Positions 1 to 6,968 are shown, counted from the stretch's first letter. The stretch is 9,636 nt of DNA from JAFEDN01 sp965651935 (GCA_965651935.1 CBFGTC010000028.1:1-9636); one strand, 5' to 3'. The notes: a model not told the origin generated them from the letters alone. Program-made: numbers and translations.

Positions 1-2
1 AA

Positions 3-65
3 CAAGTCGATCCCGTTTCTTTACTTCCTCAATTTATTGACAAAAATCTTTTAAAAAATCAATAA
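3..65 (+). CDS. Possible C-terminal end of a gene entering from the left
   Basis: An open plus-strand frame runs from the window edge for 20 codons and stops with TAA. It reads QVDPVSLLPQFIDKNLLKNQ. The residue mix (hydrophobic helix-like, with a DKN turn) is protein-like, but 20 codons is far too short to be sure, and the other two plus frames also reach stops nearby. If real, this gene converges on the minus-strand gene ending at 271, and the 205 bp between them are AT-rich with nothing else recognisable. No family can be named. Confidence 0.25.
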   Translation, partial: QVDPVSLLPQFIDKNLLKNQ

Positions 66-270
66 CATTTTTAGGGGCTTACAAAACAGATGATTACATG
101 AGCACCAACAGCGCCATGGTATAGCGAAATATATTTAAAAATAATGAAATTAATAAAAAATGTAAGTGCAAATCTTAAACAATAAAATTACTATCAAAAT
201 TTTTAAGAATGCAAATTTTAACTCCTTAATTATTCTTTATATTAAATAGAATTATGCCGATTTGAAGCGG

Positions 271-1398
271 CTATTTCTTGAGAACAGTACATCGAAGCAA
301 ATATTCTTTAAATAAATTTTGGAAGCCGTTAAAAAATAATTCAATTATTTGATCAGGTAACTGAGCAATAAAACTTCCTAGTTCGGACAATTGAATTTCT
401 TTGCTTTGAGAGTAAGGACCATGAGGATCATTAACATCGGCAAGAATCTCATTAAAGTCTGCAAAAAAAGCATTTACTTTACCCTTCACTGATTGAGAAT
501 GAAGAGAATATTGATAAATAAGGAGGTTATCTCTTAAATATCCGTAAAAAGGGGCAGGTGTTGTTGCTTCAGGCCCTGATTGTATAAAATTTCCTTGTTT
601 TAAAATTTTTTTATTATGAACAAGCTCTCTAATAGTTTCCGTAGAGATATTCTCATATCTAGTTTTAGGTTTATAGGATTTTAAAGCAACTGAAAATTGA
701 TGTAAAAATTTTCTTTCCCGTTCTGATAGACCCTTTCTTTTACGTTTACCCCATAACTCTTGCATCGCTTTTATCGATTGCACTCCTTTATCGATCGATT
801 TTTGCATTCGTTGCATTAAAACTTTATCTATCTCCCCCGTTTTTTTTAAAAACGGAAAGCCCATTCGATCTAAATCACGGTCATCCAATTTAATTCCACA
901 TCTCTCATTGCTCATTAAGGTTAAATGTGAAAATAATTCATTGCGTAAACTTGCTTTATAATCAGCGGCTAATAAACCTGGAGTATAGACTATAGCTATT
1001 TTGCGAAACTTAGAAAGGTAGGCCGCAGAAATTCCATTAATATACCGCACATTAGAAGGAAACAATGCAATCGATAACATTTTTTTTGTAATTTGCTCTG
1101 TCAATTGTCTTCTGTGAATCCATGAAACTTCGGTTAATAACTCAGATAGCGCATCTTTACACATCCTGATTGCTTGCCGAATTTCTTTTGGGTCTGTGTT
1201 GCCAAGCAGTTCTTTAGTCTCAATGGTTAAATTATCAATTATTTCTATAATTTCTAAATTCAAAACGGCGTTACCCGAAGTGTTTACAAAAAAATGGGGG
1301 ATTGACGGCAAAAGAGAGGTTGATTGTGCGCGAGCCTGTGACTTTAACGCAATCCCACTTAAAATTAACAAGTGAAATAAGAACAATGTTTTTTTCAT
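271..1398 (-). CDS. Secreted protein of unknown family
   Basis: This encodes 375 residues. The first 24 form a typical Sec signal peptide: MKK, a hydrophobic core (LFLFHLLILSGIAL), then an ARA cleavage site before QSTS. The mature part is mostly predicted helix and positively charged, with a basic stretch GKRKRKGLSERERKF near residues 217-231. It has few cysteines and no second membrane segment, so the product should be periplasmic or exported. I recognise no domain or catalytic motif. The start is chosen because the signal peptide follows it directly; no good Shine-Dalgarno sequence precedes it. A small hairpin (GCCG/CGGC arms, 256-271) overlaps the stop codon but lacks a clear U run, so termination there is uncertain. 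Upstream lies IS-like debris rather than another gene, so it is probably transcribed alone. Confidence 0.75.
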   Translation of the reverse strand: MKKTLFLFHLLILSGIALKSQARAQSTSLLPSIPHFFVNTSGNAVLNLEIIEIIDNLTIETKELLGNTDPKEIRQAIRMCKDALSELLTEVSWIHRRQLTEQITKKMLSIALFPSNVRYINGISAAYLSKFRKIAIVYTPGLLAADYKASLRNELFSHLTLMSNERCGIKLDDRDLDRMGFPFLKKTGEIDKVLMQRMQKSIDKGVQSIKAMQELWGKRKRKGLSERERKFLHQFSVALKSYKPKTRYENISTETIRELVHNKKILKQGNFIQSGPEATTPAPFYGYLRDNLLIYQYSLHSQSVKGKVNAFFADFNEILADVNDPHGPYSQSKEIQLSELGSFIAQLPDQIIELFFNGFQNLFKEYLLRCTVLKK

Positions 1399-1456
1399 TT
1401 TATTGAGTTAAATTTTTTCACAAATGTCATGCGTTGTCAAATCCAAATATTTTACA

Positions 1457-1740
1457 GTGTCAATCCAAAATAGAAATTCCCCCTGGAATTCCAAAATAAA
1501 AATACCACCCACCCAACATAAGAGAGGCCGGCGTGGTATCTCTTATTATTTATAAAATCTGTTGTAAAGCGAAGCGGAGGGTAAATCCTTTGCCTGGATG
1601 GCGAAGGATAGCGAGTTATCCACTGCTGAGCGTTGAAGTCGCAAACGGCGGCGGGTAGTCTGTGGGCAACAGGGATGTTGACCATGAGCTATCCACGGAC
1701 GCCGCGAAATCCAGCAGGCGGACTTATCTGACGCACCCAT
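1457..1740 (-). mobile_element. Probable end of an IS21-type insertion sequence (relic)
   Basis: The stretch is visibly GC-richer than its flanks and carries no credible gene. Its left boundary has TGTCAATCCAAAATAG at 1458, then a related AATTCCAAAATAAAAAT near 1487-1503, and a looser copy, GTCAAATCCAAATA, just outside at 1436. Short repeated sub-ends next to a TGT terminus are typical of IS21-family ends, and the layout matches my recollection of such ends. No istA or istB coding sequence is present, so this is at most one terminus plus subterminal sequence. A small hairpin (GGATA/TATCC, 1606-1621) lies inside. The short open frames here (77 and 64 codons) lack ribosome sites and look non-coding. 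The family assignment is from memory and unverified; a structured non-coding element is the main alternative. Confidence 0.4.
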
Positions 1741-1858
1741 TCACTTTTGCTTATCGCACGGCGTATGGGAATCTGTACTCCGACCCTTGAGGAGTCCGGA
1801 TTAAACTGGCTCCACGGAGTTTTCCATCTATTGCAGTGGGAATGCTCGCCACATTGAG
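1741..1858. other. Gene-free spacer between IS-like segment and inverted repeat
   Basis: No convincing gene is present. It contains a short dyad ACTCC/GGAGT (1777-1795). On the minus strand one frame gives an open stretch of about 30 codons including IPTAIDGKLRGASLIRTPQG, with no start or ribosome site. That peptide looks somewhat protein-like and may be the residue of a decayed gene, but I cannot name it. With 1399-1740 this completes a gap of about 515 bp without a functional gene. Confidence 0.35.
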
Positions 1859-1906
1859 TGGTATGGCTACACTAATGCGGATACAAGAATTAGTGTAGCC
1901 ATACCA
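1859..1906. repeat. Perfect 18-bp inverted repeat with a 12-nt loop
   Basis: The arms TGGTATGGCTACACTAAT (1859-1876) and its exact complement (1889-1906) flank the loop GCGGATACAAGA. It lies 7 nt beyond the stop codon of the polymerase-like gene, so on the minus strand it would form a strong hairpin right at the transcript end. No U run follows it on either strand, so it is not a classical intrinsic terminator. It could be a stabilising 3' hairpin, a Rho-independent-like terminator with a poor tail, or a small mobile or palindromic repeat family. Confidence 0.8.
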
Positions 1907-1913
1907 ATGAAAA

Positions 1914-2765
1914 TTAACTAAAAGAGGATACCAGCGTTAAACTAGCATTTTCATCTTCATCGTCTGAAGGGTCTGTAATATCTGCATTTGTAATCGCCCC
2001 TCGCATTTCCTCACCTAGCATTTCATTTTCATCCTCTGAATGGTCTGTAATATCTACATGTTGAATTCCCCACAGCAATCTTTTCTTTCGCATTTCATTT
2101 TCATCTTGGCTTTCTTCCATTTCATTATCATCATCTATTGGCAGTGAAGTCTCTGATGTAATAATATGAGGAGTTTCCGTTTTATGCTGGCTTTTTTCCA
2201 TTTTACTATCTTTATCCGGCGAAGAAATATTGCTGATCATGGAAGTGGATGTATAGGTCGGGAAAAAATGCCCAAAGCTATTGCTATATTGGACAATTTC
2301 CTTCTTCTCCGGGTGGCTCGATATTGTTTTCTGCTTTTTTGACTCATGATCTGGTGGATTGAATAAATTCTTACTATCGCTCTGTTCGACAATTGCCTTC
2401 CGTTTCAGACGGGGCACTATTTTTTTCTGCTCTTTTGGCTCATGCTCCGGTTTGAATAAATCCTTAAGATCTTCTAACAGTCTGCGCAGGACCACACCCA
2501 CAATATTCGGGTTATCTGCAAATAGCTTAAAAAGGGTTTGTTGCAAATTGGACAGGTGATTCTTTAATTGGTATTGACCGTTAGGCGACTGCAGGCGTCG
2601 CTGTAAACCCTTGCCATAAGGGACCACCATTTGCGGGTTCCACTTGCGAAGTTTCGCCTCATAGGCTTGCGCTCGTTCAGCGACTTGGCCATAAGGAATA
2701 CTCGTTTTAAAACCATCTTCCCATATTTTATTCCTAATCGGATTTCCTCTTGCATTAGACGGCAT
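1914..2765 (-). CDS. C-terminal portion of the PPR/polymerase-like protein, in the -1 frame
   Basis: This frame overlaps the end of the large frame (2564-6415) and very probably continues it. Residues 14-60 (WEDGFKTSIPYGQVAERAQ onward) are more protein-like than the competing frame, and DGFKTSIP resembles the DAPKTG-type segment that follows the catalytic loop in eukaryotic RdRPs. Residues 65-105 are helical. Residues 101-131 and 132-163 are an internal duplication (KDLFKPEHE... / KNLFNPPDHE...), each with basic KRK or KKQK patches. The end is acidic and Ser-rich, with a second duplication at 236-249 and 260-273 (VDITDHSEDENEM / ADITDPSDDEDEN). The ATG at 2765 has only a distant AGAGGA upstream, so an independent start is unlikely. 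The acidic, Glu/Asp-rich terminus resembles the E-block of Dot/Icm type IV effectors; this is inference. A separate small gene is the alternative. Confidence 0.6.
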   Translation of the reverse strand: MPSNARGNPIRNKIWEDGFKTSIPYGQVAERAQAYEAKLRKWNPQMVVPYGKGLQRRLQSPNGQYQLKNHLSNLQQTLFKLFADNPNIVGVVLRRLLEDLKDLFKPEHEPKEQKKIVPRLKRKAIVEQSDSKNLFNPPDHESKKQKTISSHPEKKEIVQYSNSFGHFFPTYTSTSMISNISSPDKDSKMEKSQHKTETPHIITSETSLPIDDDNEMEESQDENEMRKKRLLWGIQHVDITDHSEDENEMLGEEMRGAITNADITDPSDDEDENASLTLVSSFS

Positions 2766-5700
2766 TTATCTATTTTTTCATCCTCTTGTTTTGAATCTAG
2801 CAATAACCCAAAGGGGTGCATGGCATTGGCTAATTCTTCTCGACGCTTCATGGACAAAGCCTGCACCACACAAGAAATCACCGACCATCTTTCTAGTGCA
2901 TTACCACGGATTTGCAAAATTTTCTGATAATTGCTTTCTTCATTAGTGGGGGTAAAAGTCTTTTCTATTTTGACATTGATGGGCTGCGTTTTATTGGTTT
3001 CTTTAACCAGCCGATGCATATTGGGAAGGTCTTTGCTGCTCACCAAATTATATTCATCTCCATCGTAATCTCCACCCATGGCTTTGGCTAAGGGTATTGG
3101 TAAGCCAAATAGCTGTCCGGGGAAAATGACTTTTTTTATGACCAGGACGCCATTCAATTTGAGGTCTTGAATTCTTTCAGGCAAGTGATCATTATTTTTA
3201 TCCGCCAGAGATTGCCATAAATCACACAGCTTTTTATCTTTTGCTGACAGGCATAGATCTGAATCCTTCATGCATTCATCAGAGACGACAATCAAAATAC
3301 CCTTATAAAATTCAAACACTGGCGCCTTATTTTTATCCGACTGCCGGTAGCCGGTCAGGGTATACTGCAGGGCGGTCAGTTGATCTAGCTGGCTGTCTAT
3401 AGCGATTTGTTTGCTATCCACGGCTTGTAAAAGCGGTGAATTATAGGGATTACGACCCAACAGCAGGTTTTGAGGAGACCAGTTCCAGCTCGCCGGCAAT
3501 ATGATTTGGTCGCCAGCCACCGGCAAGCCGGTCGCCATCAGGCTGGGTAAACCAGCAGCTAAACCATAATACAGAAACTTACGTTGTTGAAGATCCGTTG
3601 GATTACTCCAAGCTTTTTTAACTTGCTTCTTTCCGAGTTGCTCTAACTCCTCTACCGCGCCCTGATTCTGTTCTGCCACATAATGATGGGTAGCCTGATA
3701 GGTCAGGTGAGTGCACACAGGCTCCCTGAGAGAGGTCTCAATCCCCATTTTTTTGGCCAGACTCGCTTTGATAAAACCACAACCATCCTGGGTGATGAAG
3801 GGGGGCAATGCCGTTTGCTTTAAGGCATCTGGGGTCAATCGTAAATGAAAGCTCCCTTTCAGTCCCAGGGTATTTTTATTAGGTTCCTCAGGGGCTAACG
3901 CCCGTTGGGCGTAATAAAAGCTTTCTTGAGAGGTCATCAGTGACTGTACAAAATGTTGCGCTACGGTGGGTACAGCAAAAAAGCTACCAAATTTGTTCTG
4001 GCTGACCTGGCTTTTTAATTTGGGCCCGCCCATCACATCTAAACGATAGTTGTATTTGCTATCACTGATAAACATGGGTATTTTTTCTGCAGCCATGGGA
4101 CAACCCAGATTCACCATACGATACATCGGCAATTCGTCGCCAGTGATTTCACAATAAACCGAGCTATTCAGTGAATAGCGACCTACTGGGTTACCCCAAA
4201 TATTAAGCGTATCGACAGAAATTTTTCGGCTGGTAGGTAAGATTTCTAAATCGTGCTTTAATTTTTCATAGGCTCTGATTTTTATTTTTTGGACAGCTCG
4301 CTTATCTTGTGTTTGTTGATATTTTCCCCACAAGGCGCTGTCGTTAGGATAGTACTGTTTTAATAATTCAAATGCGCTCCAAGAAGGCGAGATCGACGAA
4401 GTGAGGAAATAAGCTCTTAGCGCTTCCAGGCATTTTTCTGTGATGGTTGCGACTTCATCAAGCACCTCCTTATTGACTTTTTTTACTTGATTTGGGTGGG
4501 CTTTAATTAACTGTACTAATTTATCATAATGCAAAGCCAACCGTATGAGACACAATTTCCGTTGATCTTCCTCCAGCAAGCTTTTTGTGGATTCAAATAA
4601 TTGCCTGGCGGTAGCACCCATTTCTACAGCAGTGGCCAGGGTTTCTTTCTTAAAGTTTTTCGTGGCCTGCAATAAGGCAATTTGCATCATTAAGATGCTT
4701 GATTTTAACTTATTTTCCGGCAGTGCACGGGATAATTGGGATTTTGAGTAAAGCGTTATCGCTTCTTCATATTTACCCATGTCGCGGCATAATTTCAGAT
4801 AAACAAAGGTGATTACCTGATCAGTGTGATATAAGTTACAGGCTTCTTTATAAGTTGATAGCGCCAACCCAAAGGCTTCAGCTAGGCGCGCCGCATTGAT
4901 AAAGCTAGTATAAGTGATAACATCGGTTTTACCCTTATTTTTTGCCTCCATAAAGGCTGCTTCGGCCTTTTCAAACTCTCCATTTTTACCTGCTGCATCA
5001 ATAAAGCTGGTATAAGTGTAGACATCGACTTTACCCTTATTTTTTGCCTCCTCAAAGGCTGCTTCGGCCTTTTCAAACTCTCCATTTTTACCTGCCACAT
5101 CAATAAAGCTGGTATAAGTACAAATATTGGCAATATTCTTATTTTTGGCTTCATCAAAGGCTGCTTCCGCCTTTTCAAATTCTCCGTTTTTACCCGCTGC
5201 ATTAATAATGCTATTATAAGTGCAGGCAACGTCAATGTTTTTCTCTTTTGCCTTCTTAAAGGCTGCTTCTGCCTTTTCAAATTCTCCATTTTTACCTGCC
5301 GCATCAATAAAGCTGGTATAAGTGTAGGCATCGTCCATGTTTTTCTTTTTCGCCTCCATAAAAGCTGCTTCTGCCTTTGCAAACTTCCCATTTTTACCAG
5401 CTGCATTAATAATGCTATTATAAGTGTAGGCATCGTCAATGTTCTTCTTTTTCGCTTCCATAAAGGCTGCTTCCGCCTTTTCAAACTCTCCGTTTTTCGC
5501 CGCCACATCAATAAAGCTGGTATAAGTGATGATATCGGCTTTATCCTTACTTTTCATTTCCTCAAAGGCTGCTTCCGCCTTTTTAAAATCTCCGTTTTTA
5601 CCTGCTGTATCGATAAAGCTGTTATAAGTACGAATATTGGCAATATTCTTATTTTTGGCTTCATCAAAGGCTACTTCCGCCTTTTCAAATTCTCCATTTT

Positions 5701-6415
5701 TACGTGCCGCATCAATAAAGCTGTTATAAGTGATGACACTGGCTTTATGCTTATCTTTTGCTTCCTTAAAGGCTGCTTCCGCCTTTTCAAACTCTCCGTT
5801 TTTACCTGCCGCGTGGATAAAGGTATTATAAGTTTTGACATCAACTTCTTTTGCCTCTACTGCCCTCTTAAAGGCTGCCTCCGCTTCTGCAAACTCTCCA
5901 TTTTTACCCGCCACATTGATAAAGGCGTTATAAATGACCACATCGGACAGTTGTTTTTTTTCCACTTCTGTATAGGCCTTTTTTGCTTCTGAAAAATGAG
6001 CAAATTCACCTGCTTTATGAATAAAAATAGTAATAATGAATCTATCTCCAGGAAATTTTGCATGAGCTTTTTTGTATAGATCTTTAACTGTCTTAAAATT
6101 TTTAGCGTTTTTAATTTGAGTTACATAGCTTTTTGCTTCGGCTTTTGAGTCTGATATTTGTGAATATGATTTTCGTTTTTTAAAGTTACTAGAAGAATAA
6201 TTACCCGGTGCTTTTTTTTGTTTATTTGTTGATTGAATATTCGAAAATCGATTATTTATCTGATAAAGAGATTTTTGCCTTAAGTTTTTGGGTGGAGGGA
6301 GTGGCTGTATTTTTCTTTGGTGATTTTCTCGAGAACGACTCTGTCTGCGAGACGAATGGTGGGGGGATAATGATCGGTTTCTTCTCCGCAAGCGGGATAA
6401 TCTATTTTGTCGCAT
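2564..6415 (-). CDS. PPR-repeat protein fused to a two-barrel (RdRP-like) RNA polymerase domain
   Basis: The frame encodes 1283 residues. Residues 1-55 are Arg/Ser-rich (RRRNRSLSP, RRQSRSRE). Residues 159-532 are eleven 34-residue repeats of the form TYNSFIDAAGKNGEFEKAEA, matching the PPR consensus (TYN-x-I, K-x-G, A-x-x-x-F), with a divergent copy before and after. PPR proteins bind single-stranded RNA base by base and are rare in bacteria. Residues 533-735 are a helical linker. From about 870 the protein resembles cellular RdRPs: DGCGFI (877-882), LVIKKVIFPG (1091-1100) and GGDYDGDEYN (1114-1123), whose D1116, D1118 and D1120 fit the metal-binding DbDGD loop. The canonical lysine-bearing QxRxxGxKG segment is not obvious, so activity is uncertain. 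After residue 1232 the frame is probably wrong (see 2705-2722); the restored product is about 1500 residues. The start is the first ATG; its ribosome site is weak. Homology to RdRP is remote and judged by motif only. Confidence 0.75.
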   Translation of the reverse strand: MRQNRLSRLRRRNRSLSPHHSSRRQSRSRENHQRKIQPLPPPKNLRQKSLYQINNRFSNIQSTNKQKKAPGNYSSSNFKKRKSYSQISDSKAEAKSYVTQIKNAKNFKTVKDLYKKAHAKFPGDRFIITIFIHKAGEFAHFSEAKKAYTEVEKKQLSDVVIYNAFINVAGKNGEFAEAEAAFKRAVEAKEVDVKTYNTFIHAAGKNGEFEKAEAAFKEAKDKHKASVITYNSFIDAARKNGEFEKAEVAFDEAKNKNIANIRTYNSFIDTAGKNGDFKKAEAAFEEMKSKDKADIITYTSFIDVAAKNGEFEKAEAAFMEAKKKNIDDAYTYNSIINAAGKNGKFAKAEAAFMEAKKKNMDDAYTYTSFIDAAGKNGEFEKAEAAFKKAKEKNIDVACTYNSIINAAGKNGEFEKAEAAFDEAKNKNIANICTYTSFIDVAGKNGEFEKAEAAFEEAKNKGKVDVYTYTSFIDAAGKNGEFEKAEAAFMEAKNKGKTDVITYTSFINAARLAEAFGLALSTYKEACNLYHTDQVITFVYLKLCRDMGKYEEAITLYSKSQLSRALPENKLKSSILMMQIALLQATKNFKKETLATAVEMGATARQLFESTKSLLEEDQRKLCLIRLALHYDKLVQLIKAHPNQVKKVNKEVLDEVATITEKCLEALRAYFLTSSISPSWSAFELLKQYYPNDSALWGKYQQTQDKRAVQKIKIRAYEKLKHDLEILPTSRKISVDTLNIWGNPVGRYSLNSSVYCEITGDELPMYRMVNLGCPMAAEKIPMFISDSKYNYRLDVMGGPKLKSQVSQNKFGSFFAVPTVAQHFVQSLMTSQESFYYAQRALAPEEPNKNTLGLKGSFHLRLTPDALKQTALPPFITQDGCGFIKASLAKKMGIETSLREPVCTHLTYQATHHYVAEQNQGAVEELEQLGKKQVKKAWSNPTDLQQRKFLYYGLAAGLPSLMATGLPVAGDQIILPASWNWSPQNLLLGRNPYNSPLLQAVDSKQIAIDSQLDQLTALQYTLTGYRQSDKNKAPVFEFYKGILIVVSDECMKDSDLCLSAKDKKLCDLWQSLADKNNDHLPERIQDLKLNGVLVIKKVIFPGQLFGLPIPLAKAMGGDYDGDEYNLVSSKDLPNMHRLVKETNKTQPINVKIEKTFTPTNEESNYQKILQIRGNALERWSVISCVVQALSMKRREELANAMHPFGLLLDSKQEDEKIDKCRLMQEEIRLGIKYGKMVLKRVFLMAKSLNERKPMRRNFASGTRKWWSLMARVYSDACSRLTVNTN
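2705..2722 (-). other. Frameshift junction: missing G or -1 slippery site
   Basis: Reading the large frame, TAT GGG AAG ATG GTT TTA AAA gives YGKMVLK. One base back, the second frame reads GAA GAT GGT TTT AAA, giving EDGFK. Adding one G to the GGG run (2720-2722) would give YGEDGFKTSIPYG, a continuous and family-like sequence. Independently, 2705-2711 is T_TTA_AAA in the correct phase for -1 slippage, which would join frame 1 at K1237 to frame 2 at T21. Either route gives 1500 residues. A lost base (mutation or sequencing error in a homopolymer) is the simpler explanation. Programmed frameshifting is possible but no obvious stimulatory stem follows the heptamer. Confidence 0.6.
4820..5941 (-). 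repeat. Eleven tandem 102-bp units encoding PPR repeats
   Basis: The landmark TATAAG recurs every 102 bp at 4909, 5011, 5113, 5215, 5317, 5419, 5521, 5623, 5725 and 5827 (plus strand), with TATAAA at 5929. Units are similar at the DNA level, not only in protein. The stretch near 5118-5198 nearly matches 5628-5708, an offset of exactly five units, and the segments around 5208 and 5410 match at an offset of two units. This points to expansion by duplicating one or several whole units, always keeping the frame. The unit is 34 residues, one shorter than the usual 35 of plant PPRs and equal to TPR length, but the TYN-x-x-I start and lack of the TPR W/G/Y/P pattern favour PPR. Confidence 0.85.
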
Positions 6416-6660
6416 TGATAACGTCTTTTATTGATATTTATTCTTGTCCTTCAAATTTATTTTTTGGGCGATTATGTTGGCTTAATGTTAAGATAATATT
6501 AAAAGTGAGAAAAATTTTTATTCCCCGAATTGTCTCATAAACACCTAACCGAAGAAAGACTAGTTAAGTTAAGGGGAAAAACCCTCTAATGTTGACTCAT
6601 AATTCACCTAACCCAAAATTGTTGTTTCTGACTTCAGTGTTTCCTTCGCTATCTGATTAA
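6416..6660. other. Intergenic region upstream of the large gene; no gene seen
   Basis: This holds the leader of the minus-strand PPR/polymerase gene. It is very AT-rich toward that start, and no strong Shine-Dalgarno or sigma-70 promoter stands out. On the far side a 9-bp direct repeat CACCTAACC occurs at 6542-6550 and 6605-6613, and AGGG/CCCT lie close together near 6573-6587. These may belong to the transposase relic that follows. An open plus-strand frame at 6208-6540 is antisense to the Arg/Ser-rich N-terminus and is not credible. Confidence 0.45.
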
Positions 6661-6968
6661 AAAATTTTAAATTATCAATGGGATGCTAAGTGGGATGGGC
6701 TACGGATTGCAATATAGAAGTTTATTCTGATTATCAGAGATTATGGGTGATTGAGGAAAGTTTTAGGATTAACAAGCACAACCTTAAGATGCGGCCCATT
6801 TATCATTTCACACCAAAACGCATTCAGGCACACATTTTGTTGTGCTACATGGTATTCATATTAATGCGTCATATTCAATTGAGACTGCAACAATCAAAAC
6901 AAACTATGAGTGTAGCTCGTATTGTTGATGCAGTCAGAGATATTCAAGCCAGTAGGTTCAATTTTTGA
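6661..6968 (+). pseudogene. C-terminal remnant of an IS4/IS1634-type transposase, frameshifted
   Basis: From 6717 one frame reads IEVYSDYQRLWVIEESFRIN, then a conserved-looking run with KMRPIYHFTPKRIQAHILLC, ending with a normal stop at 6968. The IEESFR, RPIYH, RIQAH and ILLC elements match the C-terminal end of DDE transposases of the IS4/IS1634 group, where the Glu of the IEE segment is the third catalytic acid. The preceding conserved part, WDAKWDGLRIAI (6679-6714), is in a different frame and is cut off by TAG at 6715, so at least one frameshift has occurred. The N-terminal catalytic region is absent. It is therefore a dead fragment of about 100 codons that marks past transposition next to the large gene. 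Confidence 0.7.

Noticed and set aside
1452..1740. Two overlapping minus-strand open frames of 77 and 64 codons
   Set aside because: They overlap each other in different frames, lack ribosome sites and fall inside the probable IS end; the sequences are not protein-like.
2359..2927. Plus-strand open frames of 66 and 98 codons
   Set aside because: Both are antisense to the polymerase-like gene, rich in Ser/Arg/Phe as expected from reverse reading, with no start signal.
4882..5511. 209-codon minus-strand frame made of repeats such as MRRKTESLKRRKQPL
   Set aside because: It is the PPR array read in the wrong frame; the repeat period alone explains the long open frame.
4820..5941. CRISPR array
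   Set aside because: The 102-bp repeats are contiguous, in frame and lack unique spacers; they encode protein repeats.
4820..5941. TPR rather than PPR repeats, suggested by the 34-residue period
   Set aside because: The TPR pattern of W/L/G/Y and a terminal Pro is absent, while TYN/TYT-x-x-I and the K-N-G turn match PPR.
5747..6540. Plus-strand open frames of 81 and 110 codons and a 68-codon minus frame
   Set aside because: They are shadows of the PPR repeats and the Arg/Ser-rich N-terminus; no ribosome site or recognisable domain.
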